A stretch of DNA of 64,000 nucleotides from Diphasiastrum complanatum (Eukaryota > Streptophyta > Lycopodiopsida > Lycopodiales > Lycopodiaceae): assembly GCA_029204225.1 (NCBI GenBank), contig CM055099.1, positions 69,797,349 through 69,861,348 of the forward strand. Direction: 5' to 3'. Below the pieces are notes generated by a model that did not search any database, was not told where the DNA came from, and saw nothing but the letters and a program-made list of their open reading frames with translations. The stretch's first letter is position 1. Each line of letters opens with the position of its first letter. Shown here piece by piece: positions 38,401 to 50,800 of this stretch. Position numbers and translations under genes: made by a program.

Positions 38401-39493
38401 TGCTAAGCTCAATTCCTTCTTACTTTCTCAAAACTTTGTTATGAGTGAGTATGATCATTCTCTCTACTTTAGATTGAATGAAAATGATATCACTTTACTT
38501 TTGATCTATGTTGATGACATTATCTTAAGTGGTGGTAACAATCTAGATATAGATGAAATCAAGATGGCACTCAAAAGAGAGTTTGAAATTCAAGATCTTG
38601 GTAAACTTCATTATATCTTAGGAATAGAGATTATTAGAACTTCTAAATCTACATTCATATGTCAAGAAAAGTATGTTAACTCTATTCTAAAAAGGTTTCA
38701 TATGGAAGATTGTAAAGTTGTTTCTACTCCTATGGAATCAAATGTAAAGCTAACTACAAGAAGTAATGAAAGATCCTTCAAGGACATTACTCTCTATAGA
38801 AAGCTAATAGGATCTCTTATATGGTTAACCATCACAAGACCTGATCTAAGCTTTGTGGTTGGTAAACTAAGTCAATTTATGCAAGATCCTAGTGAGGCTC
38901 ATTGGAAGCTAGGAAAGAGAGTACTTAGATACATCTCGGGATCTAGAGATTTTGGCATCTTGTATGGAGGTACTACACCTAACCTTTGTGGATTTTCAGA
39001 TTCAGATTTTGCAGGTGATCAAATGGATAGGAAGTCAACAAGTGCCTTTGCAATCTATCTTGGAGATGGAGTGGTCTCATGGCTATCAAAGAAGCAACCA
39101 ACTATCTCTCTATCTTCCACCGAAGCCGAGTACAAGGCATTAACAACATGCACCAAGGAGATTCTTTGGATCAAGAGGATGTTATTGGATCTTCACTTGC
39201 TGGAACCAGAGAAGACTCCAATCATACTTTGTGATAACCTTTCAGCCCAAAGCTTGGCAAGCAATCCTGTTTTTCATGCAAGGAGCAAGCACATTGAGAT
39301 TGCTCACCATTTTGTGAGAGATCAAGTCATTGCCAAAGAGGTGGAGCTTCAACATGTCTCTTCAAAGGAGTGTGTGGCTGATATCTTCACCAAACCATTG
39401 GGAAAGGACCTATATTTAATGCATAGATCTAATCTTGGAATGTGCTCAAAGACTATGTTGAAACTAGCATCCAATGTTGAAGAGGGAGTGTGA
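35495..39493 (+). CDS. Ty1/copia gag-pol polyprotein, 1332 residues, uninterrupted
   Basis: One open frame encodes all copia proteins in order. Gag fills about residues 1-290, with zinc knuckle CFYCGIKGHFANEC (C265, C268, H273, C278). The aspartic protease has its DSGA box at 324-327. Integrase has zinc ligands H457, H462, C491 and C494 and a DD35E triad at D521, D583 and E619. Reverse transcriptase has D920 in WQMDVTNAFLNGD and YVDD at 1005-1008. RNase H has acidic residues near D1169/D1171, E1210 and D1247. Every motif I checked is intact. The ATG at 35495 is the first in frame; Met23 (35561), just before the conserved LSSSNYSTWKVRME, is an alternative start. The stop TGA at 39491-39493 lies just inside the 3' LTR. 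The product would copy element RNA into DNA and insert it in the nucleus. Confidence 0.95.
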   Translation: MLYGQNLKVEETLESWLSNGGIMLESSERLSSSNYSTWKVRMESLLELNELMDIVAEIEERPLTLQEQQRFDKKAKRALHIIKMNVTNELLKEVGKCQSASEAWNALKKLFESKSTSRVLTLRRQIFSSRQREGESAHAFILRVKSLSDDLACIDENIKDGEIVQVMLNGLLNEHANLVQSFAIQRVLPSVVDLQEILLAEEHRLQSKLDGASLQGGGEEAFFTKGKFKGKGKGKGKWSKGGNFDHDDHSSSSSSTKNNKSKFKCFYCGIKGHFANECYKKKREQGERQGNLTIDEEEHNTCESLVMTSSLLANIDDNDPWWIDSGASSHMTRHKEYFTSLLSYEGEGNIIYTANDGQCDIKGIGTIPISLSTNRKANLENVLYIPSITKNLLSVSQMIDKGLDVEFIGDACLISKCGSLIAQGRRHGKLFKLDACVISNHEGCMAREQLTNQEVWHKRLGHPNFKSLEVMAKKELVLGLPKSLVANNSVCEHCALSKSHRLAYSRSTSRSKEAFQLVHSDIHSSSTTSNGGAKMYATFIDDFSRYTWIYLLKSKDEVFAAFVKFKNEMENQFNTKIKCLRSDNGGEYTSNRFKDFCIAHGIKREMSSPRTPQQNGVAERKNRTLCECAKAMRLHANLAKSFWGEALACANYLCNRWTSASLDGKTPHEVLYGRRPSVKHCRIFGCTCFVNITLDDRTKEDPSSKKGVFVGYSEVSKAYKVYIPSTKKVVISRDVIFHEENVSNVVDVDVDVPTNHHDVQDVLDEDGDATPKQTSRKTQRQRAKPSRLTYDEKGKQVVDNSNFAFLTSFDEPTCVGEAIQKKEWIQAMDHEHQALIKSNTWRLVKLPKDKKAIGCKWIFKIKTNQDGSINKYKARLVAKGYAQEYGIDYDETFAPVAKMVTIRILISLATLYDWDMWQMDVTNAFLNGDLEEDIYMEQPEGYVSHDEPNHVCYLQKSLYGLKQAPRSWYAKLNSFLLSQNFVMSEYDHSLYFRLNENDITLLLIYVDDIILSGGNNLDIDEIKMALKREFEIQDLGKLHYILGIEIIRTSKSTFICQEKYVNSILKRFHMEDCKVVSTPMESNVKLTTRSNERSFKDITLYRKLIGSLIWLTITRPDLSFVVGKLSQFMQDPSEAHWKLGKRVLRYISGSRDFGILYGGTTPNLCGFSDSDFAGDQMDRKSTSAFAIYLGDGVVSWLSKKQPTISLSSTEAEYKALTTCTKEILWIKRMLLDLHLLEPEKTPIILCDNLSAQSLASNPVFHARSKHIEIAHHFVRDQVIAKEVELQHVSSKECVADIFTKPLGKDLYLMHRSNLGMCSKTMLKLASNVEEGV

Positions 39494-40143
39494 AAATTGT
39501 CAACATTTCCTAGCTAGTTTGAGGCCTAAATTGGCTAAAATTGTAAATAGTTTTGGTTCTGGAGTTTCACACGTGTGAACCAGGCCACAATGTTTTTATT
39601 TACTGTATTTTTTCAGTATGATGAAGTGTCAAACTTCATACCCTTCAAAATGAGACCATTTTGATGTATTTTGGTCATATAAGCCATTTTTAGCTATTTT
39701 TCCTATATAGGGAATATCTAGGGTCAAGTACCTTCTAGAGAGAGGAGAGAGAGTCATCTTCCTCATCCATAAATAGTAGGGAAGTCGTGGAAAACAGGTT
39801 GGAGAAACCTTTTGTATGCTTCATTGAGATCAATAGATCATTGTCATTGTTTCTTCCTCCATTGAGAGCATTGTTGTGTGTATTGTCTTCAAGCTATTGT
39901 GTATGATCTTAGGTGCTTTCCAAAAGTGGTAGGCTGATGTATTATGGACTGTATAATGCTATTTTGGGCCGCACTTGATGTTTATGGAAGTTTCCATTTG
40001 TGATAAATGCTTTTTGATCAAGTTCTTTGCATTCTAGGTAGCATAGAATGTGTTGCCAATTCCTAGCTTATGTAGTTTGGAGTGCAAGCATTCAAGCCAA
40101 TGATCTTGGAGTTTAGATCCACTTAGGATCTGTATTTTTCACA
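39489..40143 (+). repeat. 3' LTR of the intact copia
   Basis: It is 655 bp, the same length as the 5' copy, with one base difference seen by eye. It starts TGTGAAAATTG after the polypurine tract and ends TTTTTCACA before TAAAT. The G-box palindrome is at 39566-39579. Confidence 0.95.
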
Positions 40144-41089
40144 TAAATTATTTTCTAAGGCATTTTGACGGAGTGTCCCGTTTTTCGCATTTTCATCAAC
40201 GAAGGCTGATGTCACGGCCTTCTCACGCTCATCCCATGCACTGTGCAATCAGATTTGACAACGATAGCAGCCACCCACGATCTCCCATAGATAACACAAC
40301 CACTTTTGTACTTTCTTCATCTGCACACTTGTAAAAATTATGTATATATTGAATACCATCTACGTATTCACAGATATAGCATCAGAAGAGTATCAGAATG
40401 GGATCAGAACAAAACATCACCAATAATCAGAGATAGACATTGTAGATGCTTTCGTGCATTGATTCTTTTCTTCCAGATGTATTGTCAGTAATAGGTTCAC
40501 ATCACCTTTACAGATTGTGTGATTAGCTTTGTGAAGCACGTGGTTACGTCCGCTATTGTTTTGTGCTCACCTATATTATTGACATGAATATTTCATTATA
40601 CTTAATATGATTATAGCTCTGTTTGTTTTGCGTCCAAATTTGTGTCAATATTGCAATGCTTTTCTACGTTCTGTTTGGCTTTCCAATTACTTAATCTGGC
40701 TATCTGCTCTTTGCGAATTATTATTAGTCTAGCTGATCGCGACTAATTTTTAGTCTTGTTTTTTGCGACTAATTCACGACTAATTATTAGTCCAGATCTT
40801 CACGACTAATTCGCGACTAATAATTTGTCTAACTGTTTGCGACAAATTATCTGTCTGATGTTTTAATATTTAATGTTTGGCTACATAATCAATTCGAACG
40901 TGATTTCTATCACTAATGTTCTATTCGAGACTGATACGCATAGTGATGCTTGAGGAAATAGTGAGATAGCTTATTCCGCTACGCATGAACATTCTCCATT
41001 CGAGTTCATTTCTTTTTCGAGTTTCGAGTTCGCTTCCTTTCGTGTTCGTTTTCTTTCGAGTTATCTCTCTTTTCTTCTCTTTCCCAACA

Positions 41090-41102
41090 TGGTATCAAAG
41101 CC
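41090..41102 (+). other. Primer binding site of copia family B
   Basis: TGGTATCAAAGCC follows the LTR end CCCAACA. It differs by one base from the standard TGGTATCAGAGCC. Confidence 0.8.
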
Positions 41103-41244
41103 ATTTCTCTAGCCTGATAAGATTCTATAGAAACAAGACTCTACTAGCAAATAGAGTAATTGTCTTCTTGATCTGTAATTTAGCACCAAATTTTCATACT
41201 TAAGTCACTGATAGTTATTCCTATCACCTAGACTAATCTTCCAC

Positions 41245-42250
41245 ATGGATTCCCGAAAAAAAGCTAGTCCTATCATGGACAAGCTTGATGGAGCCAATTA
41301 CCATCTATGGAAATTTAAAATGAGAACAGTGCTAATGGCTAAGCAATTGTATGACGTTGTTACAGGTATAGAAGAGAAATCCGAAGCTGACGACGCGGCA
41401 ATCGCCAGATGGAAGCTGAAGGATGGCAAAGCATTTGCGTTGATCATTCTAAACATTTCGGATACTCAGATCGGCCATGTGTTCGAAGCCCAGACATCCA
41501 AAGAAGTCTGAGACATCTTGAGCACATTATACGAAGTGAGAGATATAGCTTCCAAGCTACATCTCAAGAAGAAATTTTACTCCCTCAAGATGGTGAATGG
41601 TAATTCTGTACAGAATCACATCAACCAATTCAAGAACCTACTGAAGCAAATGGCCACTGTCGGATCTGTCATAGACGATCAAGACGCAGTGATGCTGCTA
41701 CTCACAAGCTTGCCAAGCTCATATGACAGCTGGGTGATGATCATCGCAACACATCTAGAGCTTACTCTTTAAAGAGTCATCACAATGTTGTTGCAAGAAG
41801 ACACGCGGAGGAATGAAGCCTCTTGTTCCTCTGCCGATTCTCACGCTTTGTACAACAATAAGAGCACGACTAAGCAGAAGAAGAAGAAAGACCCGAAGCA
41901 ATCAAAGCAAGACCAGAAACCAACACAACACAAAGAACAGTCGAATCCGCAGACAAAGAAAAAGCTGTTTAGCAGATATTGCAAGAGAAACAACCACGAG
42001 ATTCAAGATTGTCGGATACTACAAGCAAAGAACAACAGCAAGGGATAGCCGAATCAAGTGGCCAATGCAGCTACAGAAGCTCCACAGCCCATTCAAGAAG
42101 CGGATCATGATGTCTTCATGACCAACCATCAAGGAGCATCCAGCGACAGTTCTTGGTTCCTGGATTCCAATGCCACTCAGCATATGACCAGTCTCATTGG
42201 CTGTTTCGCCAAGATAGTGCACCAATGGATAGTAGAACCCAAGAGAACCA
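41245..42250 (+). pseudogene. Copia family B gag and protease start, truncated
   Basis: Gag begins MDSRKKASPIMDKLDGANYH and LWKFKMRTVLMAKQLYDVV. It continues through TGA (41509) and TAA (41770) stops, with SVQNHINQFKNLLKQMATV and LTSLPSSYDSWVMII. The zinc knuckle is damaged, reading SRYCKRNNHEIQDC so that the first Cys is Ser. After another stop the protease starts with DSNATQHM, where DSGAT is expected. At about 42250 the sequence changes to the LTR of a minus-strand copia. The gag start matches 57864-57976 of a deleted relative. Confidence 0.8.
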
Positions 42251-42591
42251 TGTATAAGCATGAAATGAGATAGAGAAGAGAGAAGATGACTCTCTCCACG
42301 AGTTACATCCTTTTATAACAGGTCCAAACCCTATTTGGCCACTTGGCTTGCCCACCAAAATGCTAACCCTACCAATTTTGGGTCTAGATTCAATGTACCC
42401 AACTTATTCAAATTGAATCTACTCAAACTCGCATTCTATCTTTCCCACACTTTCAAAAAGTGTTTATTCAAATGAAATCTAGACTAATGAACTTTGAAAA
42501 GTCAACCTCTAAGTCTAAAACAAGTTTTGGCCTCAATATGCCAAATATGGAAATATTGCAAAATGTGATGAAACTAGTTGAATCTTTCACA
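42251..42591 (-). repeat. 3' LTR of a decayed minus-strand copia
   Basis: On the minus strand a polypurine tract AAAGAGGGAG is followed by TGTGAAAGATTC at 42591, and the sequence ends ATGCTTATACA at 42251. The start resembles that of the intact element (TGTGAAAATTG). The 5' LTR partner is not in place. Confidence 0.65.
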
Positions 42592-45266
42592 CTCCCTCTT
42601 TAACTAGTTTTAGCATAGACTTTGATAATACTCCAAGTGAAGTCCTATGCTTCATGAACAAGTCTTTTCCCAATGATTTGGTGAAGATATCAGCTACACA
42701 TTCCCTTGAAGATACATGTTGAAGCTCCACCTCCTTTGCAATGACTCGCTCCCTCACAAAATGATATTGTATCTCAATATGCTTGCTCCTAGCATGAAAG
42801 ATAGGATTGGATGCCATTCTTTGGGCTGATTGATTGTCACAAAAGATGATTGGGCTCTCTGAAAAATCCAGCAAGTGAAGATTCTTGATCATCCTTTTGA
42901 CCCATACCATCTCCTTTGTGCAATGTGTACGAGCTTTGTACTCGGCCTCACTAGATGACAATGAGATAGTGGCTTGTTTCTTTGACATCCATGATATAGC
43001 TCCATCACCTATGAAAATACAATAAGAACTAATGGATTTCCTATCCATTACATCTCCGAGTGAACCAACTAGCTTTCTATAGAGAGTAATGTCCTTGAAG
43101 GATCTTTCATTACCTCTTATAGTAAGCTTTACATGAGACTCCATAGGTGTATCAATAGCTTTTGTATCTACCATATGAAATCTTTCTAGAATAGAATTAG
43201 CATACTTTTCTTGACAAATGAAAGTAGATTGAGAAGATCTAATGACTTCTATTCCTAAAATGTAATGCAAATTACCAAGATCATGCACCTCAAACTCCTT
43301 CTTAAGAGCATTCTTGATATCCTCCACATCTTGATTATCTCCACCACTCAAGGTGATATCATCCACATAGATTAGTAAGATAGTAACATCATTTCCAGCA
43401 AACCTATAATAAAGTGAATGATCATACTCACTCATGACAAAGCCTTGAGAGAGTAAAAAAGTGTTAAGCTTAGCATACCAACTCCTTGATGCTTGCTTAA
43501 GGCCATACAAATTCTTTTGTAGAAGACACACATGATTTGACTTTGTTGATGAAATGTAGCTCTCAAGTTGCTCCATTATACTTCCTCCTCAAGATCACCA
43601 TTCAAGAATGCATTTGAAATGTCCATTTGCCATAGATCCCATCCATAAAGTGTAGCAAGTGAAATGATGACTCGAATGCTTACCATCTTTGCCATGGGTG
43701 CAAAGGTCTCATCATAGTCAATTCTTTGTTGTTGAGCATATCCTTTTGCCACTAACATTGCCTTGTACTTGTTGATAGATCCATCTTGGTTTGTCTTCAC
43801 CTTGAAGATCCATTTGCATCCAATAGCTTTCTTGTCCTTAGGCAACTCCACCAATCTCCATGTTCCATTCTTCATAAGAGCTTGATACTCGAGATCCATT
43901 GCTTGGATCCACTCCTCTTCTTTCCTTGCTTGATCTACACTTGTAGGATCATCCAAAGAGGTTAGGAAAGCAACATAATTTCCAGAAACTACTTGCTTAC
44001 CCTTTTGATCATATGTGAGCCTTGAAAGTACTTGTCTTTCTCTTGATGTTTTCCTTGGCTTTTGACTTAATGAATGTCCATCATCACCACCATCCAAAGT
44101 AGGATCCTTCTCATCAACATCAATAATGTTAGATCCATCTACTTTACCATCAATCATGCTTGAAGACCCTTTGGAATGTTTCCCTCATAAAAAATGACAT
44201 CTCTACCAACAATCACTTTGTTAATAGAAGGAATGTAAACCTTGTAGGCTTTACTCACCTCACTATATCCAACAAAAATACCTCTTCTTGAAGATGGATC
44301 CTCCTTGGTCCTATCATCAAGAGTAATGTTGACATAGCATGTGCATCCAAAGGTTCTTAGAAAGTTGAAACTCGACCTCCTCTTGAATAGCATCTTAAAA
44401 GGTGTCCTTCCATCCAAAATAGCACTCGGCCACCTATTGCACAAGAAATTGGCACACAACAAAGCTTGATCCCAAAATGGGTGGTCAAGATTAGCACTTA
44501 ACCTCAAAGCTTTAGCACTTTCACATAAAGTTCTATTCTTCCTTTCCGCCACTCCATTTTGTTGTGGGGTCTTTGATGTTGTATACTCCCTCTTGATCCC
44601 ATGCTCATCACAAAAGGCCTTGAACTTGTTAGATATGTACTCACCACCATTGTCACCTCTCAAGCACTTGATCTTTGTGGAAAATTGGTTCTCCCTTGCA
44701 TTCTTGAACTTGACAAAGACATCATACACTTCATCCTTGTTCTTTAGTAGATAGATCCAACAAAATCTACTAAAATCATCAATGAATGTTACATACATCT
44801 TAGTTCCACTATTGCTAATTGTAGTAAATCCATGAATATCCGAATGTACATGTTGAAAAGACTATGTAGATCTAGAAATAGATCTAGTATAAGGTAGTCT
44901 ATGTGACTTAGACAAAGCACAAGACTCACAAACATGCTTGTCATTACTTAAGGAACTTGGAAGACCAATCACAACCTTCTTCCTTGCCATTACCTCCAAT
45001 GACTTGAAGTTGAGGTGTCCCATCCTTTTGTGCCAAACCTCTTGAATAGAAATTTACTCCCTTGCAACACATCCAACTTGGTTAGCAATAACACAAGCAT
45101 CAAGTTTGAACAACTTCCCTTGCCTTTTACCTTTTCCAATCAAGACATCTTTCCTTTTGATCAAACAAGCATCTCCATCAAACTCCACCTTGAGGCCCTT
45201 ACTTAGCATTTGACTCACACTAAGCAAATTCTTGGTAATAGATGGAATAAATAAGACATCCTCCAA
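42587..45266 (-). pseudogene. Copia pol of the decayed minus-strand element
   Basis: From 45266 down: the protease end (VLFIPSITKNLLSVSQML), integrase (FIDDFSRFCWIYLLKNKDEV, CLRGDNGGEYISNKF, TPQQNGVAERKNRT), the linker, and reverse transcriptase with WQMDISNAFLNGDL, then LLIYVDDITLSGG. RNase H ends in ADIFTKSLGKDLF. The order and wording are very close to the intact element, so the two are the same lineage. Frameshifts or stops fall near 44800, 44155 and 43576. RNase H lacks a block around 43065 where GSLGDVMDRKS joins distant parts. Gag is missing beyond 45266. Confidence 0.88.
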
Positions 45267-45271
45267 ATGAA

Positions 45272-45386
45272 CATTCCTATTTTCGCGAATCGTTTGTGCT
45301 TTGAGTCAAGGGACCTGGACTGTCACGAATTGTTCTCGTTCGACCTTCGTTTCTTGTCGACAAAGTTGCAAGAGTTCACCAATTCT

Positions 45387-45389
<3 letters not shown>
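45272..45389 (-). repeat. LTR fragment of the family seen at the right window edge
   Basis: The minus strand reads GTCAGAATTGGTGAACTC from 45389 and matches the LTR start at 63877-64000 (shared AAACGAAGGTC, GAGAACAATT and TTGACTCAAAG or TTGACTCGAAG). It abuts a GA array on one side and copia pol on the other. Confidence 0.75.

Positions 45390-45461
<72 letters not shown>
45390..45461. repeat. (GA)n microsatellite
   Basis: About 35 uninterrupted GA units, starting exactly where the LTR fragment ends. Confidence 0.95.
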
Positions 45462-45464
<3 letters not shown>

Positions 45465-45995
45465 GATGAGTGGAGAAAACAAGAGAGTTTCCTCCTTGGA
45501 TTGAGAATGTCAAATGCGTACAAATGTTGCCCTTTTATTCTTGGGGAGGCCCTTGCCCCATTAATCCTATTGGCTACTTGACGTGGCAAGGATTGCAATC
45601 CTAGCCTTTCAAAGAAACACAAAAGATCTAATGGTGTACAAAGAAACACACCCCACCTATCACCATTTGACCTTGACTAATTACAAAACTTAGTAAACTT
45701 AACTTAGACTTTGGACCTTTAACTTATTTATTTGTAATAAGGGCCCAAGTCGCTAGAACACAACTTAACTATTTACTTAACGTGCTCATTGGTGGCTGGG
45801 CTTATACACACAAGGCCTCGCACTTATTGCTCCACTATACTATGATGAGGCCCACTTGGTAAGGTTTGGCCAATAGTAGTTTTAATGGTGGGACCCACTA
45901 ATTTATTATTGTACAGGGAATAGCCACAACAGTTATGCTATAAATTAAAGGGTTCAAAGGGGTTTGGTCTTTACTTGTCAAGAGGGAGTACGTCA

Positions 45996-45997
<2 letters not shown>
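45462..45997. other. Spacer between GA arrays, no gene
   Basis: No domain, repeat partner or splice structure was recognised. Confidence 0.45.

Positions 45998-46078
<81 letters not shown>
45998..46078. repeat. (CT)n microsatellite
   Basis: About 40 uninterrupted CT units. Confidence 0.95.
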
Positions 46079-46082
<4 letters not shown>

Positions 46083-46559
46083 TCAAGACTTGTGTGATGA
46101 CAAGAATGATCTATGATTACACATAATTACATTCAAATGCATTCATTTTTATTTTTATTTTCATTGCAAAAAAAATATGTATATTGACTCATAGCTGCTG
46201 TGACATCAATACCAATACATAGATTGTCCGTTCACTAACATTTCAAGTTCAAACAAGAATGGCATATATGCATTAATTAATGGGCTCATTGGCTCTGCAA
46301 GTGACTTGTATGCAACGATTGAGTATTTCTTCTATGATGTTACCGAAAAGGACCACGGTAAGGTCAACAAGATGGTGTGTAAGTCCATGGCACTCATTGA
46401 ATCTGATAGTTTGTAACATCGAAGAGAGAAAAAGATGTTGCTATTTTGAACTCAATAAATCAAAGTGGTTACATGTGGTTCAGTCCCCATAGCTATGACT
46501 CAGTATCTCGCTATCTCTCACACACACACGCATGCACACATGAAACATGAAACGTGAAA

Positions 46560-47832
<1,273 letters not shown>

Positions 47833-50800
47833 ATTAAAATATCAATGATCGACTTATACAGTGCTTTCTTATTTCGACGGCAACACATGTGCTTAGTTTT
47901 AGAATTATCGGGCCGTCTTTCTTTTACGAGCCCTTTGAGTGCTTTTAAACAACTTTATCTTTGTATTTGCTTATCAGTTGAATATGCAGTTTGTTGAGAG
48001 CAATTCTGTTGTCTTGTCTTGTTGCACTTGACGGTGTGCTGTGGTGATCGATCCGGTCGGGTGTTTAAACTGTGTTTTCTTAACTTGGTATCAGAGCCCT
48101 TGGTGGCAAGAATCACCGGACAAGAACAGAGAGCTGTAGATTCACGACAATTTGTTGGCTAGGAAGCACAAAACCGATTCTGTGGAGATTTGTGGAATTA
48201 GTTGAAACTGTAAGAAGATTCAGAGGTAGAAAATTGTCGGCTGAATCAGAGGGCAAGCAAAGATTGAAGCTGAAAATTCTTCTGGAGGGTTGCTTGGCGT
48301 TGGTGATTGGTCTGAATCCAATTGAATACTATTTAAAGAGCAGTTTGGAGCAGAATATTGTTTGTTGTAGGGCGACCTCAGAGGGATAGGTAGCTACTCA
48401 GTTAAATTCTCAAGAAGATTAGATAGAGCCCAAAAACATCTTCTTCTTTGATAGCTAGGGTTTCAAGAAGGGCAAAAGTTTTTTTTCTCTCAATACAAAT
48501 CCGTTTTTGTAGCTGTGAAGAGCTTGATAAGGGTGCCCTCTAGCGCATGGAGGAGTGGGTCTTAATGCCCAAATGTCGTTTTGAACCATCAGATGAGCCT
48601 CAGTTAGATCAATGGCCAAGATAAAGTTCTCAGGGAGAAATGTGGGCCACAGGATTGAGGATCACTCTTAGATGGGCTTTGAAAGGGTCCTGAAGAATTG
48701 AAGGGAAAAGGCACCTTTCTTTTCATTGAAATTTTTCAAAGTGAAAAAAAATTGTTGGGTCCCAAGTTTTTGAAAGGTGAAGTCTCTTCACACTGAAGAA
48801 ACAGGTCAAAAACCCAAATTGCCCTTATTTTCACATCCTTTAGCCTATTTTGGCCAAATGAAAGGCTATAGCTTCCAAACGAAGGGCACCTTGACTGTAC
48901 CTGCAAGTATGGTACACCAAAATAGAGTAATTGCCGCGGAGAAAGTGTTCAGAGCGCGCCAGAAGTGACTTCACCATTCCACTGGGCAGGTAGCTGGGAG
49001 TTGGTGATGAGAAGCATTTCGGAAAGCAATGCCATTTTGGCTTTCAATTTGGCGAAAGAGCGGCGGGTGGCTTGGTAAGCCAAAAATTGCAGGTCATTAT
49101 TTTTTATTTTTGACATCACGGTTGGCTTCGGCATACACTTTATAGCCTACAGGTGGAGTTTCAAGCAGTTTGGAGATGGCAAATATCAATGAGGCAATTT
49201 TGGGTGATGCAAGCAAATTTGATGGGGCTTTTAACTACAACATCTGGAAATTCAAAATGAAGAGCATTTTGATGGAGAAAGAGTTATGGGAGATTGTGAC
49301 AGGTATTGAAGTCTGGCCAAATACCACTCCAGGTGACATGAGGGCCTTTGATAAAAAGGCACAGAGGGCATTGTCCTTAATCAATCTTTCAGTGAAAGAC
49401 CATGTAATCACTCATATAAGTGATGCCACGACGGCTAGGGGAGCTTGGGAAGCTCTTAGAATGCAATTTTAAACTTGCAATCCAGCTCAGGCCATGTTCT
49501 TGAAGTCGAGATTGAATGCAGTAAGGATGGAAGAAAGCGAGTCGGTGGGATCTTTCTTCACCAGGATAAAGGAGCTAAGAGATCAACTTGTTGCGATTGG
49601 AGAACCAATCAGGGATGTTGAATTGGTACATACCACTATGAGCGGTGTCTCGGAAGGGCTACAGATGTTTGTGAGCGGCATTGCTTCGAGGGAGACATTG
49701 CCTACTTTTGAAGACTTCCATGGAATCATGTTGTAGGAAGAGCAGCGTCGCGAAGTGATGAAGTCAAGGCAAACCCCACAGGAGGATCAAGCCTTGCTTG
49801 CTAAAGGCAAGCAGAAAGGATGGAAAAGGATTCCCAAGAAATCCAAGGATGATGATGATGAGAGAGAGTCGTCATCAAAGGTGAAAAAGAATAAGAAAGG
49901 AAATGTTACTATTGCCACAAACCGGGTCATTGGGCACGCGAGTGTTACAAGAAGAAAGCAGACATAAAGGCGAGAAAAGTGACTGAACAAGGCAACATTG
50001 CCGAAGATGATGGAGAAGATGACGAGAAAAGTGTGTTCTCATCGGCATTGGCATCCCTGGTTGATGATAGTGCCAGATGGTTCATAGATTCAGGCGCCAC
50101 AAGGCATATGATTGGAAAACGTGATTGGTTTGAGAAATTCTCACCAATCTATGATGGGGATAAGGTCACTCAAGCCAATGGGGAGGAATGCCAAATACAG
50201 GGTGTGGGAAATGTACCTGTGCAGTTTTCTGATGGTGAAATCAAGAACATTCCTAATGTGCTTTATGTTCCTGGACTCAAAAAGAGTTTGATTTTTGTTG
50301 GAGTAATGGCAAATCAACATCTTAAGATTGAATTTGTCAAGGATGGACGCCTTATGAGGGATATGAACCACAACCATAAAGTGGTGGCGAAAGATTATAG
50401 AGATAGTAACCGTGGCCTTTATATATTGGATGCTGCAAAACCAAGAGAATATGGTTTGGCTATCTCAACAACAATCTGAGTTGTGGCATAGAAGACTTGG
50501 TCATTTGAACTATGGGAGCTTGAGATTAATGGCGAATGTGAGGATGGTAACTGGGTTACTGACATTGCAGGATGATTCAATATGTGAAGGATGCATCATG
50601 GGAAAGCATCACAGGGAGACATTCAAGAAAGGTGGAGCTGCAAGAGCTAAGAAACCGCTGGAACTTATTCACAGCAACCTGTGCGGCCCAATGAAGACCA
50701 TGTTGTTGGAAAAAGCATATTATTTTATGACTTTCATAGATGATTACTCTTGGAGGACATGGATTTATTTCTTGAAGAAAAAATCCGACGTTTTTGCTCG

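Larger units (their letters stand above)
33706..40148 (+). mobile_element. Complete young Ty1/copia retrotransposon
   Basis: The element itself is 33711-40143 (6,433 bp), flanked by the 5-bp duplication TAAAT (33706-33710 and 40144-40148). It has two 655-bp LTRs, a primer site at 34366, a 1.1-kb leader, one gag-pol reading frame and a polypurine tract AAGAGGGAG at 39480-39488. I found a single LTR difference (A/G in TTCAATATG versus TTCAGTATG), so insertion was recent. Nothing essential looks missing, making it a candidate autonomous element. It sits inside the LTR of family B. Confidence 0.93.
33351..41089 (+). repeat. 5' LTR of copia family B, split by the intact element
   Basis: The LTR starts TGTTGGATTT at 33351, is interrupted at 33710, resumes at 40149 and ends CCCAACA at 41089, just before a primer site. 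Removing the inserted element and one TAAAT leaves about 1.3 kb with matching TGTTG...CAACA ends. The family is confirmed by 57050-57710, which has the same start and shares the TTAGCTTTGTGA region seen here at about 40532. Confidence 0.75.
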
